Positions 36,675 through 44,760 of a stretch of 48,856 nucleotides of DNA are shown here, piece by piece. Numbering within the stretch: the first letter of the stretch is position 1; each line of letters begins with the position of its first letter. The position numbers and the translations under genes are program-made. This DNA comes from Lysobacter daejeonensis GH1-9 (lineage in GTDB: Bacteria; Pseudomonadota; Gammaproteobacteria; Xanthomonadales; Xanthomonadaceae): NCBI RefSeq assembly GCF_000768355.1, contig NZ_AVPU01000022.1, positions 1 to 48,856 of the forward strand, written 5' to 3'. Below the pieces are notes generated by a model, which was given only the letters and a program-made list of their open reading frames with translations, had not been told where the DNA came from and ran no database searches.

Positions 36675-38120
36675 ATGAAGATTGCCAAGACCCCGATCGC
36701 GTCCGCGATCGCCATGCGGTTCGCTGCTGCTGCGCTCTCCACCCTGATGATGGGCGCAGCCGTTGCGGGCCCCAAGGCCGAGTTGCCCAAGGATCTACCG
36801 CCGTATGCGCCGGACAGCCAGTTGCCGGTGGCCGTCATCGCGCAGAAGACGCTGGCCAACGGCATGACCGTGTGGGTGGTGCCGCGCGATGGTCTGCCGC
36901 GCGTGGACTACGTGCTGGCGTTGCGCGGCGCCGGCTTCTCTGCCGATTCCGCCGACGCCCCTGCTTTCGCGTCGATGCTTGCCGGGCTGTTGACCGAGGG
37001 CACCACCAAGCGCGACTCCAGGGCCATTGCCGAGGCCGCGCAGGGCTTTGGTGGCAGCGTCGGTGCCGGTGCCGGCAACGACGGCGTCACCCTGTTCGGC
37101 AACGCGCTGTCGTCGCACCGCGAAGGCATGCTCGAGCTGTTGGCCGAGGTCGCCCGCCAGCCCTCGTTCCCGGACAAGGAAGTGACGTTGGCCCAGGCCA
37201 ACGCGCTGCAGGGGCTGAAGGCCTCCGAGGCGCAACCGGGCTTCAAGGCCACGCGTGCACTGCTGGCCGCCACCTACGGCGACCACCCGTATGCGCGCGT
37301 GCAACCCACCGAGGCCGGCATCACCGCGGTGACTGCCGGCAAACTGCGCAGCGAGCACGCCCGCCGCTTCCGTCCGGAGCGAGCCTTGCTGGTGATCACC
37401 GGCAAACTGACCCCGGACGAAGGCTTCGCGTTGGCCGAGCAGGCGTTCGGCGACTGGAAGGCCAGCGGCACCGCACCCGCTGAAATCGCTCCGGCGCGCC
37501 GCGAGGCCAAGCCGGCCTACGTGCTGATCCAGCGTGACGGCAGCGTGCAGTCCGCGTTGGCGCTCGGCCGTCCGGCCCTCCCCGCGACTGACGGCGATTA
37601 CATCCCGGCACAGCTGGCCGGCATCGTGCTGGGCGGCGGTTTCAGTAGCCGCGTGATGCAGAACCTGCGCGAGGACAAGGGTTACACCTACGGAGCGCGG
37701 GCTGGCCTGGCCGTCGCCCGTGCGGGTGGCCGTGTGTCGGCGGGCGCGGACGTGCGCAATGAAGTCACCGGTGCGGCCATCAAGGAGTTCTTCCACGAGT
37801 TCGATCGCCTGGGCAGCGAACCGGTGCCCGCGACCGAACTGGAGGACACCAAGCGCTACGTCGCCGGCGGCTACCTGATCACCAACCAGATGCAGGGCGC
37901 CGTGGCGGGCACGCTGGCCAACAATTGGCTGTCGGGCCTGCCCGCGGAGTTCCTGGGCGAGTACGTGCCGAAGATCCGCGCGGTTGACGCGGCACAGGTG
38001 CAGGCGATGGCGAAGAAGTACTTCGCGCCCAAGGACCTGTCGATCGTCGTGGTGGGCGATGGCAAGGCCGTTGCAGAACAGCTCAAGGCCTACGGCGACT
38101 TCGAGCGTCGCGACAAGTAG
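36675..38120 (+). CDS. Secreted M16-family partner subunit lacking the zinc motif
   Basis: The 481-residue protein has a signal peptide (about residues 1-31) and the M16 fold, ending with the domain SRVMQNLREDKGYTYGARAGL. In place of the HxxEH box it reads APAFASMLAGLLTEGT, so the catalytic zinc site is absent. In two-subunit M16 systems the inactive partner contributes the arginine-tyrosine substrate clamp, and the LREDKGYTYG segment here keeps that R/Y pair. It follows the catalytic subunit by 14 bases with GGAG upstream of the ATG, so the two are made together. A terminator follows. Confidence 0.92.
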   Translation: MKIAKTPIASAIAMRFAAAALSTLMMGAAVAGPKAELPKDLPPYAPDSQLPVAVIAQKTLANGMTVWVVPRDGLPRVDYVLALRGAGFSADSADAPAFASMLAGLLTEGTTKRDSRAIAEAAQGFGGSVGAGAGNDGVTLFGNALSSHREGMLELLAEVARQPSFPDKEVTLAQANALQGLKASEAQPGFKATRALLAATYGDHPYARVQPTEAGITAVTAGKLRSEHARRFRPERALLVITGKLTPDEGFALAEQAFGDWKASGTAPAEIAPARREAKPAYVLIQRDGSVQSALALGRPALPATDGDYIPAQLAGIVLGGGFSSRVMQNLREDKGYTYGARAGLAVARAGGRVSAGADVRNEVTGAAIKEFFHEFDRLGSEPVPATELEDTKRYVAGGYLITNQMQGAVAGTLANNWLSGLPAEFLGEYVPKIRAVDAAQVQAMAKKYFAPKDLSIVVVGDGKAVAEQLKAYGDFERRDK

Positions 38121-38169
38121 GCTGGGGTTGCGACCGACCGGGGGGCGTCCCTTCCCGGCGATCAGGGCA

Positions 38170-38201
38170 AAGAAGCCGGCCCCGGAATGGACCGGCTTCT
38201 T
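38170..38201 (+). terminator. Terminator of the M16 operon
   Basis: AAGAAGCCGG (38170-38179) pairs with CCGGCTTCTT (38192-38201) with a 12-base loop, followed by CTCTTTA. It is 50 bases after the last stop and may also serve the convergent membrane-protein gene. Confidence 0.75.
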
Positions 38202-38231
38202 CTCTTTATCGGGTTGGTCAAACAGGGCTGG

Positions 38232-38654
38232 TCAGAGCTTGGGCAGCAGCTTGGGCCGGTGTACCAGGCGCGCCGCCAGCAGCGCCGCCGGAATCGGCAG
38301 CAGCAGGCCGGCCGCTGCCAACCAAGTCGGGTGCGGCACCTTGACGATCATGCCAACCACTCCGGACATCACCACTAGCGCGACGAAGATCGCGGCGGCG
38401 TTCTGGTGCCGGGCGATCTTTGCCGCAACCAGGCCGCCCACGAACGCACCGGCCACCCACGCCAGTGCCAGCACCAGCTTGCCCATCAACGGCATCTGCA
38501 GCACGAACTGCGCGAACGCGGCTTCATGCGCGGGATTCATCGGGTCCAGCCCCGGCGGGGGCGGGTAGGCCAGGTGGCCCAAGGCCTCGATGCCCATGAT
38601 CGTCACGAACATCACCACCACGCCTGCCACCATGCCCAGGATTGTCCGGCCCAT
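38232..38654 (-). CDS. Small membrane protein of unknown function
   Basis: The 140-residue product has four hydrophobic helices (about residues 4-24, 56-80, 86-106 and 110-129) and a periplasmic loop rich in proline (AYPPPPGLDPMNP). Clear helix boundaries and gene-typical codon use make it a real coding region. I do not recognise the family. No conserved ion-binding or catalytic motif is visible. It is a single gene between the M16 pair and the thioesterase. Confidence 0.8.
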   Translation of the reverse strand: MGRTILGMVAGVVVMFVTIMGIEALGHLAYPPPPGLDPMNPAHEAAFAQFVLQMPLMGKLVLALAWVAGAFVGGLVAAKIARHQNAAAIFVALVVMSGVVGMIVKVPHPTWLAAAGLLLPIPAALLAARLVHRPKLLPKL

Positions 38655-38833
38655 CGCGTTCTTCCCTATAAGGTGTGGCCAGCATGGCGCCGTCGACCGG
38701 ACTCCCGCAACTCCAGGGCGCCAGGGCGCCAGGGCGGGCGTTCGCGTAGCCCATTGATCCCGCAGGCGCGTCCGGCGGCTTCCGTCGCCATAATGGCCCA
38801 GAACGCCGCCCTTTCTTCCGGATGGAGCCCCTC

Positions 38834-39316
38834 ATGAGTGGCCAGCAACGCGAACTGACGATGCGCTTCCTTGCCGAGCCGACCGACGTGAACTACGGCG
38901 GCAAGGTGCACGGCGGCATGGTGATGAAGTGGATCGACCAGGCCGGCTATGCGGCGGCCGTGGGCTGGAGCGGACGCTACAGCGTCACCGTGGCGGTCGG
39001 CGGCATCCGTTTCGTGGCGCCCATCCACATCAGCGACCTGGTCACGGTGCACACCAAGCTGGTCTATACCGGCACCAGCAGCATGCACTTCGCCGTGGAC
39101 GTGAAAGCGCGCGACCCCATGGGCGGTGAAGACCGCCTGTGCACCCACTGCATCATCGTGTTCGTGGCGATGGAGCAGCAGGAGCCGGCCAAGCCCGTCG
39201 CCGTGCCCCCGTGGACGCCGACCAGCGAGGACGACAAGCGCCTGGCCGAGTACGCACTCAAGGTGATGGAGCTGAGCAAGGGCATCGAGGCGACGATCGA
39301 GGCGTTCGCCGGGTAA
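38834..39316 (+). CDS. YciA-type acyl-CoA thioesterase (hotdog fold)
   Basis: The 160-residue protein has the hotdog helix motif NYGGKVHGGMVMKWIDQAGYAAA with the conserved Asn/Asp and a second half (FVAPIHISDLVTVHTKLVYTGTSSMHF) typical of YciA/BACH thioesterases. It cleaves acyl-CoA to free acid and CoA in the cytoplasm. The C-terminal helix (DDKRLAEYALKVMELSK) is an extension common in Xanthomonadaceae. ATG 38834 has GGAG six bases upstream; ATG 38822 is in frame. It is a single gene and convergent with NlpC/P60 gene 1. Confidence 0.9.
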   Translation: MSGQQRELTMRFLAEPTDVNYGGKVHGGMVMKWIDQAGYAAAVGWSGRYSVTVAVGGIRFVAPIHISDLVTVHTKLVYTGTSSMHFAVDVKARDPMGGEDRLCTHCIIVFVAMEQQEPAKPVAVPPWTPTSEDDKRLAEYALKVMELSKGIEATIEAFAG

Positions 39317-39324
39317 AAAACAGA

Positions 39325-39347
39325 AAGGCCGCCCTCGAGGCGGCCTT
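39325..39347 (-). terminator. Rho-independent terminator of NlpC/P60 gene 1
   Basis: AAGGCCGCC (39325-39333) pairs with GGCGGCCTT (39339-39347), with a 5-base loop. An A run at 39315-39320 gives the minus strand a T tract after the hairpin. It also lies directly past the thioesterase stop, so it may be used by both. A second small hairpin (CCCGGG repeats, 39364-39380) sits between it and the peptidase stop. Confidence 0.8.
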
Positions 39348-39390
39348 GTCGTGTCATCCCGATCCCGGGGTTGACCCGGGCGGAAATCGT

Positions 39391-40074
39391 TCAGATGCCG
39401 TCGACGCGGCGCGCTTCCATGAACTTGCCGCTCCAATAACCGGTCTCCATGCTGGACACGGTCACGTCCTTGCCCTTGCTCGGGGCGTGGACGAAGCGGC
39501 CTTCGCCCACGTAGATGCCCACGTGGTCCACCCGGCCCTTGCGGCCGAAGAACACCAGGTCACCGGCGGCCAGCTGGGCGCGGTCGGTGATGGCGCGGCC
39601 GGTCTTGGCCATGTCGCGGGACACGCGCGGCAGTTCGATACCCAGTGCGTTGCGGAACACGTAGCCCACCAGGCCGCTGCAGTCAAAACCGTCCGGCGTC
39701 GTGCCACCCCAGCGGTACGGAGTGCCCAGCAGCGCCAGCGCGCGCGACAGCACCGTCTTCACGCCGGTCGATTCGGCTGCGTCGGCCTCGGTACGGTTGG
39801 CCAGGCCCACGCCGGGGACCAGCAGGCGGTTGAGGTCGCCGGCCAGCATCAGGGCGCGGTCGGAGAAGCTCAGGGAATCGCTGACGCTGGTGCGCGGAGC
39901 GGGGCCATCGGCCGAATCTGCCGCCATCGGGCCCGCGACCGGGGCCTGCTGGGCAAACGCCGGCACGGCCGCAATGGCCAGCAGCAACGAGAAGAGGAGA
40001 CAGCCATACCCACGCTTTGCGTGGGTGAGGCAGACGGCGCCGAGGCGGCCGTGGCGAGGGTTGGGATTCGTCAC
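39391..40074 (-). CDS. Secreted NlpC/P60 (C40) peptidase, copy 1
   Basis: The 227-residue protein has a signal peptide with AFA cleavage near residue 41 (after an n-region of unusual length, about 25 residues) and a C-terminal NlpC/P60 domain. The catalytic Cys is in GFDCSGLVGYVF, the His in GRVDHVGIYVGEG and the third residue in RFVHAP. It should cut peptidoglycan cross-bridges (endopeptidase, D,L type). Start is GTG 40074, with no strong ribosome site. The next gene on the same strand is a second copy of the same domain. Confidence 0.88.
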   Translation of the reverse strand: MTNPNPRHGRLGAVCLTHAKRGYGCLLFSLLLAIAAVPAFAQQAPVAGPMAADSADGPAPRTSVSDSLSFSDRALMLAGDLNRLLVPGVGLANRTEADAAESTGVKTVLSRALALLGTPYRWGGTTPDGFDCSGLVGYVFRNALGIELPRVSRDMAKTGRAITDRAQLAAGDLVFFGRKGRVDHVGIYVGEGRFVHAPSKGKDVTVSSMETGYWSGKFMEARRVDGI

Positions 40075-40161
40075 GCGGTCATCATTTGGTCGTCACGCGG
40101 CGATGATGCCCGCGAACCACGACCATTTGGTTCAGAAAATGTTAAATCATCGTTAAAAACT

Positions 40162-40197
40162 GGGCCGGAAGTACCAGTTCGGGCCGGAAGTCAGTTC
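40162..40197. repeat. Imperfect tandem repeat at the end of NlpC/P60 gene 2
   Basis: GGGCCGGAAGT followed by ACCAGTTC (40162-40180) is repeated as GGGCCGGAAGT plus CAGTTC (40181-40197), 19 and 17 bases. The second unit reaches into the stop codon region of the adjacent gene, so slippage may have changed its end. Confidence 0.6.
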
Positions 40198-40802
40198 AGA
40201 ACCCGTTTCGCGCCGGTGTAGTGGTCTCGCCAGTAATGGCCATCCAGATGGTCCAGCCGGACCGTTCCCCCGGAAGTGGGGGCATGTACGAACCGCCCTT
40301 CGCCCACGTAGATGCCCACGTGGTTCACCCCGTCCCCGTTACCGAAGAACACCAGGTCGCCGGGAGCCAGCCGCTCCGGCCGGATCCGCTTGCCCTGGTA
40401 CTCAGCCAGCGCCCGGGAGGTGCGGGGCAGGCTGAGTGACAGCACGTCGCGGTAGACGTAGTTCACCAGCCCGCTGCAGTCGAAGCCGCTCTCCGGGGTG
40501 TTGCCACCCCAGCGGTAACGGGTGCCTACCAGGCTGATGGCGCGCATGAGCACGGCATTGGCGGCAACCGGGTCGGCGGGGGTCACGACCGGCCACTGGC
40601 GGGCCGTGGGTGGCGCGGAGGTCCGCACGACTTCTTTGTGTCCCCCGCAGCCGGCCAGCCCCGAGGCAAGCCCCATCGCCAGCAGCAACGGCCGCCATCC
40701 GGCGAAGGCAAGGGCGCTGCGCGAACCGCCAGAGCAACGAGTCAGTGCCCCGCGTGCTGGCGCGGGGACGGGCTTGCCGGGATAATGCGCATCCTTCGTC
40801 AC
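40191..40802 (-). CDS. NlpC/P60 (C40) peptidase lipoprotein, copy 2
   Basis: The 203-residue protein has a lipobox LAGC (around residue 52) behind a long basic n-region, so the true start may be further in. The NlpC/P60 domain has the catalytic Cys in GFDCSGLVNYVY, His in GVNHVGIYVGEG and RFVHAP. It shares long identical stretches with copy 1 (TPYRWGG/TRYRWGG, DLVFFG, HVGIYVGEGRFVHAP). A tandem duplicate with lipid anchoring is thus likely. GTG 40802 was used; both copies begin with the similar GTG-ACG. The two genes are 116 bases apart. Confidence 0.87.
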   Translation of the reverse strand: MTKDAHYPGKPVPAPARGALTRCSGGSRSALAFAGWRPLLLAMGLASGLAGCGGHKEVVRTSAPPTARQWPVVTPADPVAANAVLMRAISLVGTRYRWGGNTPESGFDCSGLVNYVYRDVLSLSLPRTSRALAEYQGKRIRPERLAPGDLVFFGNGDGVNHVGIYVGEGRFVHAPTSGGTVRLDHLDGHYWRDHYTGAKRVLN

Positions 40803-40929
40803 GGCCGTTAGCTTGGCCGGTCACGACGGGCCCGGCAACCCCGGGTCACCGCCCGGCGGCCGCAACCGCGGTCCTGCCTGTCCACTCCGTTCTGCCGCCT
40901 GCCGGCACCCAGTCCCTGCGAAGACCACC

Positions 40930-41409
40930 ATGAATATCGAGAAAGACCGCGTCGTCCTGTTTCACTACTCCGTTTCCGAACAGGGCCAGGAACCGCTGGA
41001 GTCGTCCGAGGGCCGTGACCCGCTGGCCATCCTGATCGGTCACAACAACATCATCCCGGGCCTGGAGAAGGCGATGGAAGGCAAAGCCGCCGGTGACAAG
41101 TTCGAGGTGGACGTGGCCGCAGCCGATGCCTACGGCGAGCGCCGCGAGGGCATGATCCAGCGCGTGCCGAAGAAGCACTTCGAGGGCGCCAAGCTGGTGC
41201 CGGGCATGCAGGCCGTGCTGCCGACCAATTTCGGCCCGCGCGCCGTGACCATCCAGAAGGTGGGCATGAGCGTGGTGGACGTGGACCTGAACCACCCGAT
41301 GGCCGGCAAGGACCTGCACTTCGCCATCGAGATCGTGGAAGTGCGCGAGGCCAGTGCCGAGGAAGTCGAGCACGGTCACGTGCACGGCGCCGGTGGCCAC
41401 CAGCACTAA
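40930..41409 (+). CDS. slyD: FKBP-type peptidyl-prolyl isomerase, SlyD-like
   Basis: The 159-residue protein has the SlyD layout: an FKBP part (DRVVLFHYSVSEQG, HNNIIPGLEKAMEG), the insert-in-flap chaperone domain in the middle (ADAYGERREGMIQRV, then ALPTNF-like VLPTNFGPR), and a short C-terminal metal-binding tail with five His (EHGHVHGAGGHQH). SlyD folds cytosolic proteins and delivers nickel. The tail is shorter than E. coli SlyD, so nickel capacity is lower. It stands alone, followed by a terminator. Confidence 0.93.
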   Translation: MNIEKDRVVLFHYSVSEQGQEPLESSEGRDPLAILIGHNNIIPGLEKAMEGKAAGDKFEVDVAAADAYGERREGMIQRVPKKHFEGAKLVPGMQAVLPTNFGPRAVTIQKVGMSVVDVDLNHPMAGKDLHFAIEIVEVREASAEEVEHGHVHGAGGHQH

Positions 41410-41454
41410 GTAATGTGTCGGCAACCGGTCGTTTGACCGGCGACTGTCACCCTC

Positions 41455-41478
41455 GACGGCCCGCGCAAGCGGGCTGTC
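41455..41478 (+). terminator. Terminator after slyD
   Basis: GACGGCCCGC (41455-41464) pairs with GCGGGCTGTC (41469-41478) with a GCAA loop and one G-T pair, followed by GTCGTTTT. It is 46 bases past the slyD stop. Confidence 0.75.
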
Positions 41479-41564
41479 GTCGTTTTGGGCGTTGGGAGCC
41501 CTCGCGCCGGTTGTACGCGCGGGGTGCGGCAGGTCGCGGCATGGGTGCCGGGACCGACAAAAGA

Positions 41565-41588
41565 AACGGCCCGCTTGCGCGGGCCGTT
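41565..41588 (-). terminator. Terminator of the M4 protease gene
   Basis: AACGGCCCGC (41565-41574) pairs perfectly with GCGGGCCGTT (41579-41588) with a 4-base loop. The A-rich flank (ACAAAAGAA) gives the minus strand a T tract. It lies 38 bases after the protease stop. Its arms resemble the slyD terminator arms. Confidence 0.82.
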
Positions 41589-41626
41589 CCAATGTCCGGC
41601 GGACCGGACCAGCCTAGGGCGCAGGC

Positions 41627-43198
41627 TTAGTTGACGCTGACCGCGCTCCACGAGGCCGCAACGGCGTTGTACTCGGCCGAGCCGATGCCGTAGATGTCCT
41701 TGGCGGCATTCAGCGTAGCCACGCGGGCCTGCGGGTACGTGGTGCTGGAGGTGAAGTACAGGTCAAGCGCGCGGTACCAGATCGCGGCGGCGGCGTCGCG
41801 GCCAATGCCGGTGACCGTGGTGCCATTGCAGGTCGGCGAGGTATGGGTCACGCCGCCAAAGGTCTTGCTGCCGCTGCCTTCCGCCAACAGGTAGAAGAAG
41901 TGGTTGCCCACGCCCGAGCTGTAGTGCGGGTCCATCGAGGCGACGCTGCTGGAGTAGCAGCTGACCGAACGGGTGTCCTTGGCCGGGTCGTACATGTAAC
42001 GCAGCGCCTTGGTGCCGGCCGGGTTGGAGATATAGATCTCCTCGCCGATCAGGTAGTCACCCGGGTCGTTGGCGTTGTTGGCGTAGAACTCGACCATGGC
42101 GCCGAAGATGTCGGAGTTGGCTTCGTTCAGGCCGCCGGCGTCGCCGGAGTAGACCAGGCCGGAGGTGGCCTGGGCCACGCCGTGCGACATTTCGTGGCCG
42201 GCCACGTCGAGCACGGTCAGCGGCTTGTAGGTCACGCCGTCGCCGTCGCCGTAGAACATCGCGCTGCCGTTCCAGAAGGCATTGACGTAGTTGCGGTTGA
42301 TGTGGACGTAGCTCTTCACGCCCTTGCCGTCGTTGAAGATGCCGTTACGACCGTGGGCGTTCTTGTAGTAGTCCCATGTCATCGCCACGCCGTAATGGGC
42401 TTCGGCGCCGGCCGAGGCGCGGTCGGTGTTGGTGTAGTCGCCCCACGCGTTGTCGGCATCGCTGAACACCACGCCCTTGCGGGTGGCCATGCGGTCGCTG
42501 TTGTTCAGCGCGTCCAGGGTCGAGCCGCCACCGCGGCTGTTGTCCACCATCTGGAAGCCGCCGCTCACCGAGTTGGTGGTGATGGCCACGTCGCCGTAGG
42601 AAATGGTCTTGCCGGTGCCGGTGGCGTTGGCGGTGTGGATGGTGTCCCACTTGTCCAGGATGCGGCCGGTCTTCGCGTCGACGAAGTAGTGCATGTCGGT
42701 CGGCGTCTGGTCCTTGCGGGTACCCGACATCACGACTTCATACGCCAGCACCGGCTGGGCGCCGCGGGCGTAGACCACCAGCTTGGCGCTGGGCACGCCG
42801 TTGAAGCCGGTACCGAAGGCCACGCCGGCCTCGACGATGGCTTCGTCCGCACTGAGCTGCGGGGTGATGTTGGGGCGGCCCTGGGTCTTCATGGTCAGGC
42901 TGGCCGACTTGAACTGGCCATTGCGCGAGTGGATCACCACGTCGCCGCCGATCACCGGCAGGCCGCGGTAGGTGCGGTCCATGCGGACGTGCTCGGTGCC
43001 GTCGCGGTCGACCGAGACGTAGCGGGCGGAGAAGGCGTCGGCATCGGCGCGGTGGACGGCTGCGGCGGCCGGGCCGTCGATCAGGCCCTTGGCGCGGATG
43101 GCGGCGGAAGCATTGTTGGCGTTGCCGGCGAGGGCCGGCGCGGAAACAGCGAGCACGGACGCGATGGCCGCGCCGAGCAGGCGAGACTGCAGAGACAT
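41627..43198 (-). CDS. Secreted M4 family neutral metalloprotease (thermolysin-like)
   Basis: The 523-residue preproprotein has a signal peptide (residues 1-24, AxA), an FTP/PepSY propeptide with the V-G-V-I-H-S pattern (IGGDVVIHSRNGQF) up to about residue 200, and a catalytic domain. The zinc site is VAGHEMSHGVAQ (H335, E336, H339), with E359 in NEANSDIFG as third ligand and the catalytic His in DPHYSSGVGN. It should be a thermolysin/elastase-type extracellular protease, exported through Sec and the type II pathway. The ATG at 43198 begins the signal peptide; the AUG at 43240 in the same frame lies inside the leader hairpin and is not used. Promoter and leader are described separately. Confidence 0.94.
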   Translation of the reverse strand: MSLQSRLLGAAIASVLAVSAPALAGNANNASAAIRAKGLIDGPAAAAVHRADADAFSARYVSVDRDGTEHVRMDRTYRGLPVIGGDVVIHSRNGQFKSASLTMKTQGRPNITPQLSADEAIVEAGVAFGTGFNGVPSAKLVVYARGAQPVLAYEVVMSGTRKDQTPTDMHYFVDAKTGRILDKWDTIHTANATGTGKTISYGDVAITTNSVSGGFQMVDNSRGGGSTLDALNNSDRMATRKGVVFSDADNAWGDYTNTDRASAGAEAHYGVAMTWDYYKNAHGRNGIFNDGKGVKSYVHINRNYVNAFWNGSAMFYGDGDGVTYKPLTVLDVAGHEMSHGVAQATSGLVYSGDAGGLNEANSDIFGAMVEFYANNANDPGDYLIGEEIYISNPAGTKALRYMYDPAKDTRSVSCYSSSVASMDPHYSSGVGNHFFYLLAEGSGSKTFGGVTHTSPTCNGTTVTGIGRDAAAAIWYRALDLYFTSSTTYPQARVATLNAAKDIYGIGSAEYNAVAASWSAVSVN

Positions 43199-43230
43199 AC
43201 TTAGGTTTTCCCCGAAGAAAAGTACGAAAT

Positions 43231-43250
43231 AGCCCAGCATCTACTGGGCT
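43231..43250 (-). other. Leader hairpin of the M4 protease mRNA
   Basis: AGCCCAG (43231-43237) and CTGGGCT (43244-43250) form a perfect 7-bp stem with a 6-base loop, within the predicted transcript and 33 bases upstream of the start codon. It may stabilise the message or control its translation. Confidence 0.5.
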
Positions 43251-43347
43251 AGCATCGCCGCCGGAGGGCCCGCGAGGGGTTCTGACGGAGGCGGCCACTG
43301 GGCTCGCCGTCGACGTCCTGTCGGCGCGGTCGGGCTGAGGGCGGCAA

Positions 43348-43377
43348 ACAATAAGATTCATAAGCCGTTCATGTCAT
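43348..43377 (-). promoter_or_regulatory. Putative sigma-70 promoter of the M4 protease
   Basis: On the minus strand ATGACA (43377-43372, 5 of 6 to TTGACA) is followed by 18 bases and TATTGT (43353-43348, 4 of 6 to TATAAT), in an A/T-rich patch. Transcription from about 43341 would give a leader of about 143 bases before the ATG. Confidence 0.5.
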
Positions 43378-43409
43378 GCTGCGATGCAGCACAAGCGGCT
43401 TTGCTGCAT
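43377..43409. other. Two overlapping, mutually exclusive hairpins
   Basis: TGCTGC (43377-43382) can pair with GCAGCA (43386-43391), and ATGCAGCA (43384-43391) can instead pair with TGCTGCAT (43402-43409). The shared arm makes the two folds alternative. They overlap the protease -35 region and lie 95 bases upstream of the FAD dehydrogenase start, so the RNA form would belong to that gene. Confidence 0.45.
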
Positions 43410-43503
43410 GTGCTCCCCAGCTTGCGGTCATCCGAGCCTGTTACCCCAAAGTCTGGGGGCTGCCCGGCTCCTGCAAACGAACTGCCGACCTTAAACTTCC
43501 CGT

Positions 43504-44760
43504 ATGGAGCAACGCGACGACGTGGTGGTGATCGGGGCAGGCGTGTCCGGGCTGGCCAGCGCATTGGCCCTGCTGGAAGCCGGCCGCCGGGTACGGGTGA
43601 TCGATGCCCTACGGGTCGGGGGCGGCGCCTCCCATGGCAACTGCGGGACCATCACCCCGAGCCACGCGCCACCACTGGCAGCACCTGGCACCGTGCTGCG
43701 CGCATTGAAGTGGATGTTGACCCCCGACGCGCCGCTGTACATTCCGCCACGCGTGGACCCGTTGCTGTGGCAATGGCTGTTGCGTTTCGCACTGCGCTGC
43801 AATCCCCGCGATTGGCAGCGCAGCGCCCGTGCCAAGGCGGCGATGCTCAACGACGCGCGCGCGCGCCTGCCCGGACTGATCCAGCGGCACCACCTGGCCT
43901 GCGAGTTCGTCGAGTCGGGCGAGGACTATGTGTTCCGCGATCCAGCGGCGTTCGCACACGGGCAGCGGGAGCTGGGCCTGCTGCGCGAGCTCGGCATCGA
44001 CTTGGAGTTGATCGAAGGGGCGGCCTACGAGGCACAGGAACCCGCGGTAAAGCCGGGCGTGGCCGGGGCGATCCGTTTCTCGGGCGACGCGGCCCTGCGC
44101 CCCGACCGCTATGTGGCCGAGCTCGCGCGTGCGGTCCGGGAGCTGGGGGGCGTCATCGACGAGCAGCGCCCCTTGCAGGCACTGGTTGCGGACACCGACG
44201 GCTGGCGGATCGATACGCCAGCTGGAGTATTGCGCGCACGCGACGTCCTCGTGGCCACGGGCGCCTGGTCACCGCGGTTGGCCAAGGCGATTGGCGTGCC
44301 GGCATTGCGCCACGCGATGCAGCCGGGCAAAGGCTACTCGATCACGTACTCCCCGCCATCGCTGGTGCCGCGTCGACCACTGGTATTGCGCGAACGCTCG
44401 GTGTGCGTGACCTCGTGGGATAGCGGTTACCGCCTCGGCAGCACCATGGAATTCTCCGGTTTCGACGACACGCTCAACGCGCGCCGGTTGGCCGCGCTGG
44501 AGCACGGCGCGGCCGAGTACCTGCGCCATCCGGTAGGCCCCGAGGTGCGCGAACGCTGGTTCGGCTGGCGGCCGATGTCGGTCGATGACATCCCCATCAT
44601 TGGGCCTGTCCCGGGTCGCAAGGGCCTGTGGCTGGCCACCGGGCACGGCATGATGGGCGTGGGCATGAGCGCCGCGACGGGGCAACTGGTCGCCGATCTG
44701 GTCACCGGGCGTGCGCCCGCGATCGACCCCACGCCCTACCGTGTCGACAGGCTGCGCTGA
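43504..44760 (+). CDS. FAD-dependent D-amino-acid dehydrogenase-like oxidoreductase (DadA family)
   Basis: The 418-residue protein has an N-terminal FAD site VVIGAGVSGLASALALLEAG (residues 8-27), the DAO signature SHGNCGTITPSHAP after it, and a C-terminal GWRPMSVDDIPIIGPVPG followed by GLWLATGHGMMGVGMSAATG. It resembles DadA and the D-hydroxyproline dehydrogenases. It oxidises a D-amino acid or imino acid with electrons passed to the respiratory chain. No racemase/epimerase or dadX gene is nearby, so the substrate is open. It is followed by a short gene overlapping its end. Confidence 0.9.
   Translation: MEQRDDVVVIGAGVSGLASALALLEAGRRVRVIDALRVGGGASHGNCGTITPSHAPPLAAPGTVLRALKWMLTPDAPLYIPPRVDPLLWQWLLRFALRCNPRDWQRSARAKAAMLNDARARLPGLIQRHHLACEFVESGEDYVFRDPAAFAHGQRELGLLRELGIDLELIEGAAYEAQEPAVKPGVAGAIRFSGDAALRPDRYVAELARAVRELGGVIDEQRPLQALVADTDGWRIDTPAGVLRARDVLVATGAWSPRLAKAIGVPALRHAMQPGKGYSITYSPPSLVPRRPLVLRERSVCVTSWDSGYRLGSTMEFSGFDDTLNARRLAALEHGAAEYLRHPVGPEVRERWFGWRPMSVDDIPIIGPVPGRKGLWLATGHGMMGVGMSAATGQLVADLVTGRAPAIDPTPYRVDRLR

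Larger units (their letters stand above)
43199..43503. other. 305-base non-coding stretch between the M4 protease and the FAD dehydrogenase
   Basis: This is the only gene-free stretch above 300 bases. It is the divergent control region: the protease promoter (43348-43377), a leader hairpin (43231-43250), overlapping hairpins at 43377-43409 and a third one (CCCCA 43444-43448 with TGGGG 43454-43458). I see no open reading frame with coding-like codon use and no RNA gene that I can name. Confidence 0.7.

Noticed and set aside
41843-43204. 453-codon plus-strand frame opposite the M4 protease
   Set aside because: Antisense of a full protease gene with all catalytic motifs; translation is Val/Gly/His-rich noise.
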